From an uncultured Clostridium sp. (GTDB lineage: Bacteria; Bacillota; Clostridia; Lachnospirales; Lachnospiraceae), in assembly GCA_900542035.1 (NCBI GenBank), contig UQMJ01000010.1, forward strand, positions 9,345-73,344: a stretch of DNA of 64,000 nt, read 5' to 3'. Shown here piece after piece: positions 8,449 to 17,573 of this stretch. A program made the position numbers and the translations under genes. A model generated the notes under the pieces. That model was given only the letters and a program-made list of their open reading frames with translations. It had not been told where the DNA came from and searched no databases. How positions within the stretch are numbered: the stretch's first letter is position 1; each line of letters begins with the position of its first letter.

Positions 8449-9930
8449 ATGAAAGCAATTATGGTAATGTATGATTCGCTGAACCGTCATTTGCTGCAGC
8501 CATATGGGTGTCAGTGGACACAAACAGAGAATTTTCAGCGGCTGGCAGAACATACGGTAGTCTTTGATAACTGCTGGGTAGGAAGTATGCCTTGTATGCC
8601 GGCCAGAAGAGAACTGCATACCGGACGGTATAACTTTCTGCATCGCAGCTGGGGGCCATTGGAGCCGTTTGATGATTCTATGCCGCAGCAGCTAAAGGAT
8701 GCGGGAATCCATACCCATTTAATCAGTGACCATTACCACTACTGGGAAGACGGCGGAGCGACTTACCACCAGCGTTATACCACCTGGGAGTGCGTGCGGG
8801 GACAGGAAGGAGACAACTGGCAGCCAATAGTAGGATTTTCCGGAGGTCCGGCGCCTACCAGAAATATTTGTGGGGAACCGGAAGATAACTGGGTAGGACA
8901 GGATTTTGCAAACCGGACCGCTATGAAGGAAGTATCGTTACAGCCGCAGTGCCGTACCTTTCAAAAAGGATTGGAGTTTCTGGATAACAACCATGGAAAA
9001 GATAATTGGTTTCTTCAGATAGAAACCTTTGATCCTCATGAGCCTTTTTTTAGCCAGCCGGAATATCAGAAGCTGTTTCCGGATCAATATGACGGGCCGT
9101 TTTGTGATTGGCCGGATTACCGTCCGGTAAATGGGGAAGATAGTCCGGAATTTATCGATCATATGAGAAAGCAGTACGCAGCGGTTCTCAAACTGTGCGA
9201 CGAAAATTTAGGAAAAGTCCTGGATGCGATGGATCGATACAGCCTTTGGGAAGATACTATGCTGATCGTAAATACGGATCATGGGTTCCTTCTGGCAGAA
9301 CATGGTCAATGGGCAAAATGTCACTGTCCGTTTTATGGGGAAGTCGCCCATACTCCATTATTTATATGGGATCCCAGAAGCCGGAGAAAAAATGTGCGAA
9401 CTAGTCAGCTGGTACAAACTATCGACCTTCCGGCAACACTTCTGGAATATTTTGGCCAGCCTCTTTTTTCAGATATGGAAGGAAGATCGCTGCGTCCGGT
9501 ATTAGAAAAAGACGAGCCAGTCCGCAATGCAGCACTTTTTGGGATTTTTGGCGGCCAGGTCTGCTGTACAGATGGGAAGTGGGTCTATATGAGAAGTCCT
9601 TTGCCGGAGAACCAGCCAAGATATGAATACACATTAATGCCAACCAGGCATGGAGGAAGAAGGGCGTTTATCAACAATGACGTGCTTCAGACCATGGAAC
9701 TGAACCAGCCATTTTCTTTTACAAAAGGCATTCCTGTGCTGAGACTGGAAAGCACAAATCCGGTTTCTCAGGCTGGTTATCCAACGATGCTGTTTCATCT
9801 GGAAACCGATCCAAACGAGGAACATCCGTTAAACAATCCGGAAGAAGAACAGAGGATGATGGCTCTTATGAAAAAAATGATGACAGAAAATGACTGCCCC
9901 AAAGAGCAGTTTGCAAGAATGGGATTGTAG
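8449..9930 (+). CDS. Second cytoplasmic sulfatase, formylglycine (Cys) type
   Basis: A 493-residue sulfatase-superfamily enzyme, clearly different from the one upstream. The nucleophile motif is CMPAR (Cys49 to Arg53), with the following RRELHTGR typical of the fold. The first metal ligand region is MYDS (Asp9), and the late metal site is NTDHGF followed by LLAEHG. There is no signal peptide. The single Asp near the N-terminus and the long C-terminal part resemble the branch that includes phosphonate monoesterase-like enzymes, so a phosphodiester or phosphonate ester is a less likely alternative substrate. It starts 33 bases after the regulator with an AAATGGAGGGG ribosome binding site, so it probably ends the same operon. 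Confidence 0.88.
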   Translation: MKAIMVMYDSLNRHLLQPYGCQWTQTENFQRLAEHTVVFDNCWVGSMPCMPARRELHTGRYNFLHRSWGPLEPFDDSMPQQLKDAGIHTHLISDHYHYWEDGGATYHQRYTTWECVRGQEGDNWQPIVGFSGGPAPTRNICGEPEDNWVGQDFANRTAMKEVSLQPQCRTFQKGLEFLDNNHGKDNWFLQIETFDPHEPFFSQPEYQKLFPDQYDGPFCDWPDYRPVNGEDSPEFIDHMRKQYAAVLKLCDENLGKVLDAMDRYSLWEDTMLIVNTDHGFLLAEHGQWAKCHCPFYGEVAHTPLFIWDPRSRRKNVRTSQLVQTIDLPATLLEYFGQPLFSDMEGRSLRPVLEKDEPVRNAALFGIFGGQVCCTDGKWVYMRSPLPENQPRYEYTLMPTRHGGRRAFINNDVLQTMELNQPFSFTKGIPVLRLESTNPVSQAGYPTMLFHLETDPNEEHPLNNPEEEQRMMALMKKMMTENDCPKEQFARMGL

Positions 9931-9958
9931 CGTCCGTACACGGATGCTAAGAAAAGAA

Positions 9959-9987
9959 TAGATAAACCTCCAGAAGGATGGTATAAT
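9959..9987 (+). promoter_or_regulatory. Extended -10 promoter for the L,D-transpeptidase gene
   Basis: TATAAT (9982-9987) is preceded by TGG, giving an extended -10 element, and TAGATA (9959-9964) lies 17 bases upstream as a weak -35. The expected start of transcription is near 9994, about 15 bases before the ATG. This gives the gene its own promoter inside a gap of only 78 bases. Confidence 0.6.
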
Positions 9988-10007
9988 AGCTTTTATAAAG
10001 GAGGTTT
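9964..10007 (+). promoter_or_regulatory. Inverted repeat that can mask the ribosome binding site
   Basis: AAACCTCC (9964-9971) is the exact complement of GGAGGTTT (10000-10007), and the second arm is the Shine-Dalgarno sequence of the next gene. The TATAAT of the local promoter sits between the arms, so only transcripts that read through from the sulfatase gene contain both. Confidence 0.5.
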
Positions 10008-10008
10008 T

Positions 10009-10911
10009 ATGAAACATACTTATCAATATTTAAAACTGGCAGTATCTGCAGCTGTCATGGCCATGCTGTTTTCCGGCACAGTGTTAGGAGCCGGTAAAGA
10101 AGGGCCTGGAATGGCAGAGGGGCAGCCTGTCGCAGGACTGCAGACAGGAGGCGTCATCCGACGGGATAGTGGTGCAGAGGAAGAAAAAGCAGAAAGCGGC
10201 GATGGAAAGACAGAAAATCAGGTATCCCAGGTCATGGATGGGAAGCCGGATCTTCCAGGCGTTTCTGTGGACTCCCTGGAAGGACTGACCTATGATATCC
10301 GTCAGCTGAACGTTTCTAAGGCAGAAGATGTGGAGCAGATAATTGTGATTGCAGGCCATGACGGTACCTATGCCAGAGTAACCCTGTATCAGAAAAATAA
10401 ACTCGGCACGGAACCAGAATCCTGCGAGTGGACGGCGTTAGTAGACACAGAAGGCCGTATGGGACGAAAAGGAATGGGAAAAGAGGCCGAAGGGGATGAG
10501 AAAACGCCAATTGGCCTTTATACAGCAGGACTTGCATTTGGCAACAAGGAAAATCCTGGAACCAGCCTTCCGTATACCCATGTAACGCCGGCCCACTACT
10601 GGGTTGGAGACAGCGACTCGCCTTATTACAACCAGTTTGTGGACACAGCAGTCATGACGGAACCGTTTGATAAAGGAAAATCGGAACATTTATCGGCTTA
10701 TGGAGCCGTGTATGATTACTGTCTGGATATGGGATACAATCCGGAAGGAACGCCCCGCCTGGGATCCGCATTGTTTCTGCACTGCACAAACGGATACGGA
10801 ACCGCAGGATGTGTGGGAATTCCAGAAGAAGATATGGCTCAGATTCTGCGCTGCTTAAAACCAGGAGCCAAGGTGCTGCTGGATTTAAGTGAGAATATTC
10901 AGAACTATTAG
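10009..10911 (+). CDS. Secreted L,D-transpeptidase (YkuD fold)
   Basis: A 300-residue exported protein. Residues 1-28 form a signal peptide ending near GTVLGAG. A low-complexity linker follows to about 85, then a YkuD catalytic domain. The active site is in HCTNGYGTAGC with His258 and nucleophile Cys268; the residue pair before GC is Thr-Ala, not the more common Ser-His or Ser-Ala. The family forms 3-3 cross-links in peptidoglycan or attaches proteins to it, outside the membrane. Upstream of the catalytic residues the TPIGLYTAG segment is also typical. It is transcribed from a local promoter and converges with aroE. Confidence 0.85.
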   Translation: MKHTYQYLKLAVSAAVMAMLFSGTVLGAGKEGPGMAEGQPVAGLQTGGVIRRDSGAEEEKAESGDGKTENQVSQVMDGKPDLPGVSVDSLEGLTYDIRQLNVSKAEDVEQIIVIAGHDGTYARVTLYQKNKLGTEPESCEWTALVDTEGRMGRKGMGKEAEGDEKTPIGLYTAGLAFGNKENPGTSLPYTHVTPAHYWVGDSDSPYYNQFVDTAVMTEPFDKGKSEHLSAYGAVYDYCLDMGYNPEGTPRLGSALFLHCTNGYGTAGCVGIPEEDMAQILRCLKPGAKVLLDLSENIQNY

Positions 10912-10921
10912 AACTTGGCGC

Positions 10922-11803
10922 TTATGAAAAATACTTTTCCCGTATAAGCTGGACAGGAAGGGGTTTGCCGGTCCATAAGCGGAAGGCTTCCGCTCCCTGG
11001 TACAGCAGCATAGGAAGACCGTTGACAGTCCGGCATCCGGCTTCTTCAGCAAGAGCCAGGAGACGGGTTTGGGCAGGATTGTAGATGACATCTGCCACAA
11101 ACAGATCCTTATGGAAATAGGAGGTGTCAGGCAGCAGGCATTTGTCTGTATTTGGAGACATTCCGACATTGGTAGAATTAGTCAGAATCTGGGCAGAAGC
11201 AATTTCCCTGCGCAGAGCGGCATCGTCGTAGTCAAAGAGACGGACCTGGCAGGAAGTCTGCTGGTTTAAGGTATCGATGATTTGCCTGGTTCTGCCGATG
11301 AGAGGACTGGAACTTCTGCTGAATACGGAGATTTCCCTCATTCCGTCTAAAGCAGCCTGGACCAGAATAGCAGTTCCGGCGCCGCCTGCGCCTAAGAGCA
11401 CCATTTTCTGTCCGGCATACTCCTGTCCGGATTCCTGAAGGGATTTAAGAAATCCGGTTCCATCTGTCGTATGTCCGGTAAGAATGCCGTTTTCATTCAC
11501 AACTGTATTAACAGAACCGCCGATTCTGGCGGCAGGAGATAAATGGTCGCAGAGAGCGGCCATTTTGTTTTTGCAGGGCATAGTCAGGTTAAAACCTCTG
11601 CAGTTCAGACGTTTTAGTCCGTCTACGATCGGTTCCAGAGAAGATTCATCTGCCTGAAAAGCCAGATAACAGTAATCCAGCCCTAACTGACGGAAGCCTT
11701 CGTTGTGCATCATAGGGGATTTGCTGTGGCTGACCGGATTGCCAAGCAGACAGATAAGACGGGTTCGGCCGGTAATTTCATAAGGTTGTTTAGGAACATT
11801 CAT
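10922..11803 (-). CDS. aroE: Shikimate dehydrogenase
   Basis: A 293-residue cytoplasmic enzyme that reduces 3-dehydroshikimate to shikimate with NADPH in the aromatic amino acid pathway. Visible motifs are NPVSHSKSPMMHN (substrate loop), NLTMPCK with the catalytic Lys, TDGTGF with the substrate-binding Asp, the nucleotide-binding GAGGAGTA, and the C-terminal MLLYQGAEAF. The start at 11803 (MNVPKQ) is chosen because an AGGAGGT site lies seven bases upstream; the in-frame start at 11848 lacks one. No other aro gene is nearby. It converges with the L,D-transpeptidase gene, leaving only ten bases between the stops. Confidence 0.93.
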   Translation of the reverse strand: MNVPKQPYEITGRTRLICLLGNPVSHSKSPMMHNEGFRQLGLDYCYLAFQADESSLEPIVDGLKRLNCRGFNLTMPCKNKMAALCDHLSPAARIGGSVNTVVNENGILTGHTTDGTGFLKSLQESGQEYAGQKMVLLGAGGAGTAILVQAALDGMREISVFSRSSSPLIGRTRQIIDTLNQQTSCQVRLFDYDDAALRREIASAQILTNSTNVGMSPNTDKCLLPDTSYFHKDLFVADVIYNPAQTRLLALAEEAGCRTVNGLPMLLYQGAEAFRLWTGKPLPVQLIREKYFS

Positions 11804-11861
11804 AGTAGGTACCTCCTGGATGCTGATGATGTAGTAAGTATAGCACAATCCGGCTCCTTTG

Positions 11862-11870
11862 TGGTATAAT
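11862..11870 (+). promoter_or_regulatory. Extended -10 element upstream of the response regulator gene
   Basis: TGGTATAAT (11862-11870) lies 54 bases before the ATG of the next regulator gene. The -35 region at proper spacing (AGCACA) is poor, as expected where an extended -10 compensates. Confidence 0.5.
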
Positions 11871-11923
11871 AAAAAAACTTAACAGGAGAGTGTTCCATTT
11901 AAAAGGAAAAAAAGGAGTACGGT

Positions 11924-13525
11924 ATGTATCGAATTATTGTGGCGGATGATGAAGAAGAGCTAAGAAGAGCAATTATCCGGAAAATTCAATGGGAAGAAAT
12001 CGGTTTCCAGGTAGTTGGGGAAGCGGAAAACGGGGCAGAAGCGCTGGAACTGGTTGAAAAGCTGGAACCGGATTTACTCATGACGGATATCCGGATGCCT
12101 TTTATATCCGGAGTGGAACTGGCCAGACAGATTCGGGAAGTGCGGCCGTCTACCCAGATTGCATTTTTAAGCGGTTATGATGATTTTTCTTATGCGCAGC
12201 AGGCCATCCAGTACAACATTATCAGCTATATGTTAAAGCCGATTTCCATGGTTGAGCTGACAGAAGAGCTGAAAAAAATAAAAGAAAAGCTGGATCGGAT
12301 TTTTTTGGAATTTGCGGCCAGAAGCCAGGAGACAGCAGACGTAAATGAGTTTCTGATGCCTCTTTTACTGGCTGGTTACCAGGAAGACCGGAAAGAAAGC
12401 AGAAGCCAGCTGGAAGCGTTTCTTACAGAAAAAGCGGAAGAGTGCGGACTGCTGTCAAAAGGCGGAGACGCGATGCAGTACGTAGTAATGACCACAGCGG
12501 TCCGGACGCCGGATGGGAAAAACTGCACAGGATCAGAACACGTATATTCGGTAGACAGTATTTTAAAGAAATACCTCCGCTACGCCAGTTTTTTTGCAGG
12601 AGATTCCATTGTTTCCCTGCTCGTTGGAACCCAGTCCAGATTTGATAAGTATCTGCATATTGCAGCGGAAAATATTACCCAGAGCATGGAACGGATTCTG
12701 TCGCTGGACGCCTGCGTAGGGGTCAGCAGGGTTACGGACCGGCTTCTGGACTGCCATAAGGCATTTCGGGAAGCGGCGGATGCCATGTCTTATGCCAGCA
12801 GCACCAAAAGCCGGATTCATTTTATTTCAGATGAGGAACCGTACAGGGCCGGAGAACTGGAGCGGGTCAAAATCCTGGAAAAGGGATTTATACAGCTGTT
12901 CCGGAGCGGAACCCAGCAGGAACTTATCGGCTACCTGGAACAGGAAAAAGTCCAGTCCGGAAGGGTGGCGTCCAGCCGGATTCAGATTCAGGGGCTGTCT
13001 GCAGAACTGTATTCCCAGGTGGGACGGATGCTGACCGCAGTTTCCGGAGAGGAAAAGGCCAGACAGGCAAAAGAGGCTTACGAGGTGTGCAGGCAGAAGT
13101 TAGACAGGGCGCCGGAAGAAGAACTGTGGCAGGCATTGGAAGAATTCTGCCTGTGTTCCTGGAGGCTGATTGCCGAACAGAGAAAGAAAAGCAGCCAGAT
13201 TTTATGTGAAAAGGCCATTCAGATTATGGAAGAACATTATTACGACACCGGTCTTTCCCTATCCCAGGTCAGCAGCATGATCGGGGTCAGTCCGAACTAT
13301 CTGAGCGCGTTGATGAAAAAAGAGACTGGAAGCACGTTTATCGATTTGCTGACGAAAATCCGGATCGAAACAGCCAGAAAGCTTTTGCTGGAAACGGCTA
13401 TGAAAATCAGGGATATTTCCCAGCAGTGCGGCTACAGCGACCAGCATTATTTCAGCTATTGTTTTAAAAAGTATACCGGCCAGTCGCCAAATGCGATGCG
13501 CCGGCAAAGTGAAGGAAAAGTATGA
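11924..13525 (+). CDS. Response regulator with AraC-type DNA-binding domain, YesN type
   Basis: A 533-residue regulator. The receiver domain has Asp8-Asp9, phospho-acceptor Asp55 (MTDIRMP) and Lys in YMLKPIS. The C-terminal 100 residues form two helix-turn-helix units (LSLSQVSSMIGVSPNYLS and ISQQCGYSDQHYFSY). The middle part (130-420) is the usual YesN linker. It overlaps the kinase gene by four bases (ATGA) and heads a cluster of regulator, kinase, lipoprotein sensor and sugar importer. By analogy with YesN of XylFII-LytS-YesN systems in Clostridium, it should activate the mgl operon 2.8 kb downstream. Confidence 0.92.
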   Translation: MYRIIVADDEEELRRAIIRKIQWEEIGFQVVGEAENGAEALELVEKLEPDLLMTDIRMPFISGVELARQIREVRPSTQIAFLSGYDDFSYAQQAIQYNIISYMLKPISMVELTEELKKIKEKLDRIFLEFAARSQETADVNEFLMPLLLAGYQEDRKESRSQLEAFLTEKAEECGLLSKGGDAMQYVVMTTAVRTPDGKNCTGSEHVYSVDSILKKYLRYASFFAGDSIVSLLVGTQSRFDKYLHIAAENITQSMERILSLDACVGVSRVTDRLLDCHKAFREAADAMSYASSTKSRIHFISDEEPYRAGELERVKILEKGFIQLFRSGTQQELIGYLEQEKVQSGRVASSRIQIQGLSAELYSQVGRMLTAVSGEEKARQAKEAYEVCRQKLDRAPEEELWQALEEFCLCSWRLIAEQRKKSSQILCEKAIQIMEEHYYDTGLSLSQVSSMIGVSPNYLSALMKKETGSTFIDLLTKIRIETARKLLLETAMKIRDISQQCGYSDQHYFSYCFKKYTGQSPNAMRRQSEGKV

Positions 13526-15240
13526 AGAAGAACAGAAGAAAGGAAGGATATTCCCTTTCTGTAATTATGACGGTTATGGTAGTGGGGATTGTTCTGACTG
13601 CATTTACCGCTGGACTTCTGGTGTTTGTGGCAGTCTATAACAACTCCATCCGGAACAATACCATTACAGCCAGCGAACAGGCCGTTACCCAGGTAACCAA
13701 TACGGTCAGCGATTATACAAAAAATATGAAGGAACTGATGGAACTTTTGCAGGGATATTACAGGGGAGAGCCGGAAGAACGCGATACGGCCATTGATACC
13801 CTGATTACCACTCGGAACGATGTGGTGGCAGTGACCTGTTATGACGAAGAGGGAACGCTTGTGGAAAGCTGGGCTGGAAACCGTCAGTTAAAAAAGGATG
13901 TGTTCCAGAATCTGTCGTTTGATCCGGAACAGAAGTATGAAAAAGGAAAAATTTCTATTTCAAAGCCTCATGTAGAGACGCTGCTGGCAGATTATTATCC
14001 CTGGGTTGTGTCCATGAAACAGCCCATAGAAACAAAAGACGGACAAAAAAGCATTGTAGTGATGGATTTCCGCTTTTCCCAGATTGCCGACTTTGTAGAT
14101 GAAGTGGGAATCGGCCCCCACGGATACTGTTTTATCATGGATCAGGATGGAAACATGGTATATCATCCCCAACAGCAGTTGATTTTCTCCGGTTTAAAAG
14201 AGGAAAATTTAGAACTGCTGAAAGACAGGCCAGATGGCTATCTGGAACAATCGGACGTAATTTACACCATTCAGACCATGGAGGACAGCGGCTGGAGAGT
14301 GGTTGGCGTCAGCTATGTAGACGAGCTGATTACCCAAAGGGTCCAAAACGTGGTGGCAATCCTGTTAGGCCTGCTGCTTTTTGTACTGTTTTCGGCTATC
14401 TGCAGCAGTCTGGTATTTTCCAGAATGATTTCCAGACCGGTAAAACGGCTGATCCAGGCGATGGAACAGTTTGAAGACAGCGCTTCGGATTTTACTTACC
14501 ATGCAGTAGAAGGAAGCAGGGAAATCGGAGAGCTGTCTCATTCCTTCGGACATATGGTAGTCCAGATCCAGCAGCTGATGGAGAAAGTCCGCGAAGAAGA
14601 GATTACGCTTAGGAAAGCGGAACTGCGCGCCCTCCAGGCTCAGATTAATCCGCATTTTTTATACAATACCCTGGATGCCATTGGGTGGCTGTGTGAAGAA
14701 GAGCGGACCCAGGATGCGGTAGAGATGGTCAACGCCCTGGCGAAACTGTTCCGGATCAGCATCAGCAAAGGCCATGAAATAATTCCGGTAGAAAAAGAGC
14801 TGGAACACGCCAGAAGTTATTTGAAAATCGAAAAATTCCGGTATAAACAGTTTGCTTATTCCTTTGATGTAGACGAAGACTGCCTGAACTATTACTGCAA
14901 TAAGATTACCTTGCAGCCCATTATTGAAAATGCCATTTATCACGGATTAGACCGGATGGTGGATGAGGGGGAAATCCGGATTGGCGTCCATTCCAGGGGA
15001 GACAACCTGGTTTTTACAGTGGAAGATAATGGAATCGGTATGACCAAAGAACAGTGCAGGGAAATTCTGGAAGGTTCTGCAGGAGATAAGACGGGAATCG
15101 GAATCCGGAATGTCAACAACCGGATTAAAATTTATTTTGGCGAACAGTATGGGATCCAGATAGACAGCGAACTGGACGAAGGCACTACGGTAACCATTAT
15201 AATGCCAAAGATAGGGGAGGGCGGTTATGAAGAAAGATAG
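13522..15240 (+). CDS. Sensor histidine kinase, YesM/LytS-like
   Basis: A 572-residue membrane kinase. Membrane segments lie near residues 13-36 and 275-298, flanking an extracellular dCache-type sensor with the segment GPHGYCFIMDQDGNMVYHP. HAMP follows, then QAQINPHFLYNTLDAI with phospho-acceptor His378 and an HATPase domain (LQPIIENAIYHGL, EDNGIGM, GIGIRN). The gene is translationally coupled to the response regulator before it and overlaps the periplasmic-binding-type lipoprotein after it by 14 bases. The tight coupling suggests that the lipoprotein docks on the sensor domain and passes on sugar binding. Confidence 0.92.
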   Translation: MKKNRRKEGYSLSVIMTVMVVGIVLTAFTAGLLVFVAVYNNSIRNNTITASEQAVTQVTNTVSDYTKNMKELMELLQGYYRGEPEERDTAIDTLITTRNDVVAVTCYDEEGTLVESWAGNRQLKKDVFQNLSFDPEQKYEKGKISISKPHVETLLADYYPWVVSMKQPIETKDGQKSIVVMDFRFSQIADFVDEVGIGPHGYCFIMDQDGNMVYHPQQQLIFSGLKEENLELLKDRPDGYLEQSDVIYTIQTMEDSGWRVVGVSYVDELITQRVQNVVAILLGLLLFVLFSAICSSLVFSRMISRPVKRLIQAMEQFEDSASDFTYHAVEGSREIGELSHSFGHMVVQIQQLMEKVREEEITLRKAELRALQAQINPHFLYNTLDAIGWLCEEERTQDAVEMVNALAKLFRISISKGHEIIPVEKELEHARSYLKIEKFRYKQFAYSFDVDEDCLNYYCNKITLQPIIENAIYHGLDRMVDEGEIRIGVHSRGDNLVFTVEDNGIGMTKEQCREILEGSAGDKTGIGIRNVNNRIKIYFGEQYGIQIDSELDEGTTVTIIMPKIGEGGYEER

Positions 15241-16207
15241 AAAGAACGCCATGCCGCTGCTGGTTCTTATGATAGTATTGGCTGTAAGTGCAGGACTGAC
15301 AGGATGCCAGTTTCAAAAAAACAGCCGCAAGCCGGAGGTTGCCGTGATTGTAAAATCTACGCAGTCTTCTTTCTGGAAATCGGTTCAGGCAGGAGCCAGC
15401 GCGGCCAGTACGGAATACAACATCCAGATGAGCTTTGAGGGGCCGGATTCTGAGGAAGATTACGAATCCCAGAACCAGATGGTAAAAAAAGCAATTGAAG
15501 AAGACGTGGACGCCATTGTGTTTTCTGCAGTTGATTACAACGCCAACAGTCAGGTTATCCAGGAAGCAGCCCAAAAGGGGATTCAAATCGTGGTCATTGA
15601 CAGTGATGTGAATACCGACAAGGTCCGGTGCCGCATCGGAACGGACAATTTTCAGGCCGGATATATGGCGGGAGAAGCGGCTCTCCAGGCAGAAGAAGAG
15701 AAACTTTATATTGGCATTGTCAATTACGACGTCCATTCAGCTAACGGACAGGAGCGGGAAGCCGGTTTCAGGGAACGGATTGCCCAGGACGACAGGGTAA
15801 AAGCGGTAGAGACAATTAATGTACGTTCTACCACGGAGGATGCCAGGGAAAAGACCAAGGAGCTGCTGAAAAGCCGTCCGGAGATCAATGTGATTGCAAC
15901 CTTTAATGAGTGGACCAGCTTAGGCGTGGGCTGGGCAATCAGAGATTTGGAGTGCAAAGACAACATCTGGGTAACAGCCTTTGACAGCAATGCAGTTTCT
16001 GTGGGAATGTTGGAAACAGGGGAAGTAGACAGTCTGATTGTTCAGAATCCCTATGCAATGGGGTATCTGGGAGTGGAGACAGCGTTCCAGCTGATTAATG
16101 GAACGCGGAAAATCGAAAATTCGATAGAAACCGACACAATTCTTGTAAACAGGGACAATATGTTTGCAGAAGAATGTCAAAAAATGTTGTTTCCATTCAA
16201 CCAGTAG
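15227..16207 (+). CDS. Sugar-binding lipoprotein, probable sensory partner of the kinase
   Basis: A 326-residue periplasmic-binding-protein-fold protein (Peripla_BP_4, ribose-binding type). It has a lipoprotein signal with lipobox LTGC (Cys27), so it is anchored to the outer face of the membrane. It begins inside the kinase gene and its ribosome binding site (GGGAGGGCGG) is in the kinase coding region. Since mglBAC has its own binding protein, this one is probably not a transport component but the sugar sensor of the three-gene signalling unit, as XylFII is in Clostridium beijerinckii. The sugar specificity is not known; the fold and the downstream importer suggest a hexose or pentose. Confidence 0.82.
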   Translation: MKKDRKNAMPLLVLMIVLAVSAGLTGCQFQKNSRKPEVAVIVKSTQSSFWKSVQAGASAASTEYNIQMSFEGPDSEEDYESQNQMVKKAIEEDVDAIVFSAVDYNANSQVIQEAAQKGIQIVVIDSDVNTDKVRCRIGTDNFQAGYMAGEAALQAEEEKLYIGIVNYDVHSANGQEREAGFRERIAQDDRVKAVETINVRSTTEDAREKTKELLKSRPEINVIATFNEWTSLGVGWAIRDLECKDNIWVTAFDSNAVSVGMLETGEVDSLIVQNPYAMGYLGVETAFQLINGTRKIENSIETDTILVNRDNMFAEECQKMLFPFNQ

Positions 16208-16275
16208 TTGTCAATATGATAAGATTTTGTACTCTTAGTGTGGATATTTGTATATACTTTTGATAAATGATGGGT

Positions 16276-16281
16276 TATAAT
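16276..16281 (+). promoter_or_regulatory. -10 element of the mglBAC promoter
   Basis: A perfect TATAAT lies 55 bases before the mglB start. At 17-base spacing the -35 region is poor (near TATACT), which is what an activator-dependent promoter looks like and fits control by the YesN-type regulator upstream. Confidence 0.5.
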
Positions 16282-16336
16282 ATGTCTTGTGATGGTAAAA
16301 AATCACAAGACATTATTTTTAGAGGAGGATGTTACT

Positions 16337-17539
16337 ATGAAAAAAAGATTTATGGCGTTAGCAATGGCCGGCGTAATGGCAATGAGCTTAGCTGCCTGCG
16401 GAAGCTCTGACGAGGCCGCAGCTACCACAGCCGCTACTACCGCAGCTCCTGCAGCAACAGAAGCACCGGCAGAGGGAGATACCACAGAAGCTCCTGAGAC
16501 CGAAGCTCCGGCAGCAGAAGCAGTAGATTTGGATGTAGCAGTATTCTACTACACCTACAGCGATACCTATATTTCCAGCGTACGTACCGCTCTGGACAAG
16601 GCATTAACCGATGCTGGCATTAAGTTCCAGAACTACGACAGCAACAGCAACCAGACCACCCAGAACGAGCAGATTGATACTGCAATTTCCCAGGGTGCAA
16701 ACCTGTTAATCGTAAATATCGTTACTTCCGGTTCTGTTGATGCTTCCCAGGCAATTGTGGACAAAGCATCTGCAGCAGGCATTCCGGTAATCTTCTTCAA
16801 CCGTGCAGTTGAGTCTGATGAAGAAGAAGGCAAAGTATTAGGTTCTTATGACAAGTGTGCATTCGTTGGTACCGATGCTCCTGAAGCAGGCCATATGCAG
16901 GGCAAGATGATCGGCGACTACGTATTAGAGAACTATGACACCGTTGACTTAAACGGCGACGGCAAGATCAGCTACGCAATGTTCATGGGCCAGTTAGGCA
17001 ACGTAGAGGCTATCTACAGAACCCAGTATGCAGTAGAAGATGCAAACGCAGTTCTGACTGAGGCTGGCAAACCTGCTTTAGAGTACTTCGACGCTTCCAA
17101 CACAGACAAGTATCAGGTAGACCAGGAAGGCAACTGGAGTGCAACTGCAGCAAATAACTACATGAACACCAACTTGGCACAGTTCAACGAAGACAATGAC
17201 AACATGATCGAACTGGTTATCTGCAACAACGACGGTATGGCTGAGGGCGTTATCACTGCATTAAACGACAAGGGCTACAACTTAGGCCTGAATCAGGAAT
17301 GCGTAACCATTCCGGTATTCGGCGTAGATGCTACCGACGCTGCTAAGCAGTTAATCGCTGACGGCAAGATGACTGGTACCATCAAGCAGGATGCAGAAGG
17401 TATGGCACAGGGTATTGCTTACCTGACTCAGAACGTAGGCGCTGGCAAGGAATTAATGGCAGATACCGATGAATTCAACGTATCTGAGAATGTAAGCAAC
17501 AAGATTTACATTCCATATGCAGCTTATACTGGTGAATAA
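16337..17539 (+). CDS. mglB: Galactose/glucose-type sugar-binding lipoprotein
   Basis: A 400-residue extracellular binding protein of the Peripla_BP_4 family. Lipobox LAAC gives Cys21 as lipid anchor. A Thr/Ala/Glu/Pro-rich linker runs to about residue 68 and the two-lobed domain follows. DLNGDGKISY (from Asp204) matches the EF-hand-like calcium loop that is diagnostic of MglB, so galactose or glucose is the likely ligand. The start is placed at 16337, after AGAGGAGGATG, and not at the upstream in-frame ATG at 16289. Codon use is strongly biased towards a few preferred codons, as expected for a highly expressed gene. It is followed by a hairpin and then mglA. Confidence 0.88.
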   Translation: MKKRFMALAMAGVMAMSLAACGSSDEAAATTAATTAAPAATEAPAEGDTTEAPETEAPAAEAVDLDVAVFYYTYSDTYISSVRTALDKALTDAGIKFQNYDSNSNQTTQNEQIDTAISQGANLLIVNIVTSGSVDASQAIVDKASAAGIPVIFFNRAVESDEEEGKVLGSYDKCAFVGTDAPEAGHMQGKMIGDYVLENYDTVDLNGDGKISYAMFMGQLGNVEAIYRTQYAVEDANAVLTEAGKPALEYFDASNTDKYQVDQEGNWSATAANNYMNTNLAQFNEDNDNMIELVICNNDGMAEGVITALNDKGYNLGLNQECVTIPVFGVDATDAAKQLIADGKMTGTIKQDAEGMAQGIAYLTQNVGAGKELMADTDEFNVSENVSNKIYIPYAAYTGE

Positions 17540-17573
17540 TTACGAAATGCCGATAGGTTAAAGGAAAATAGTT

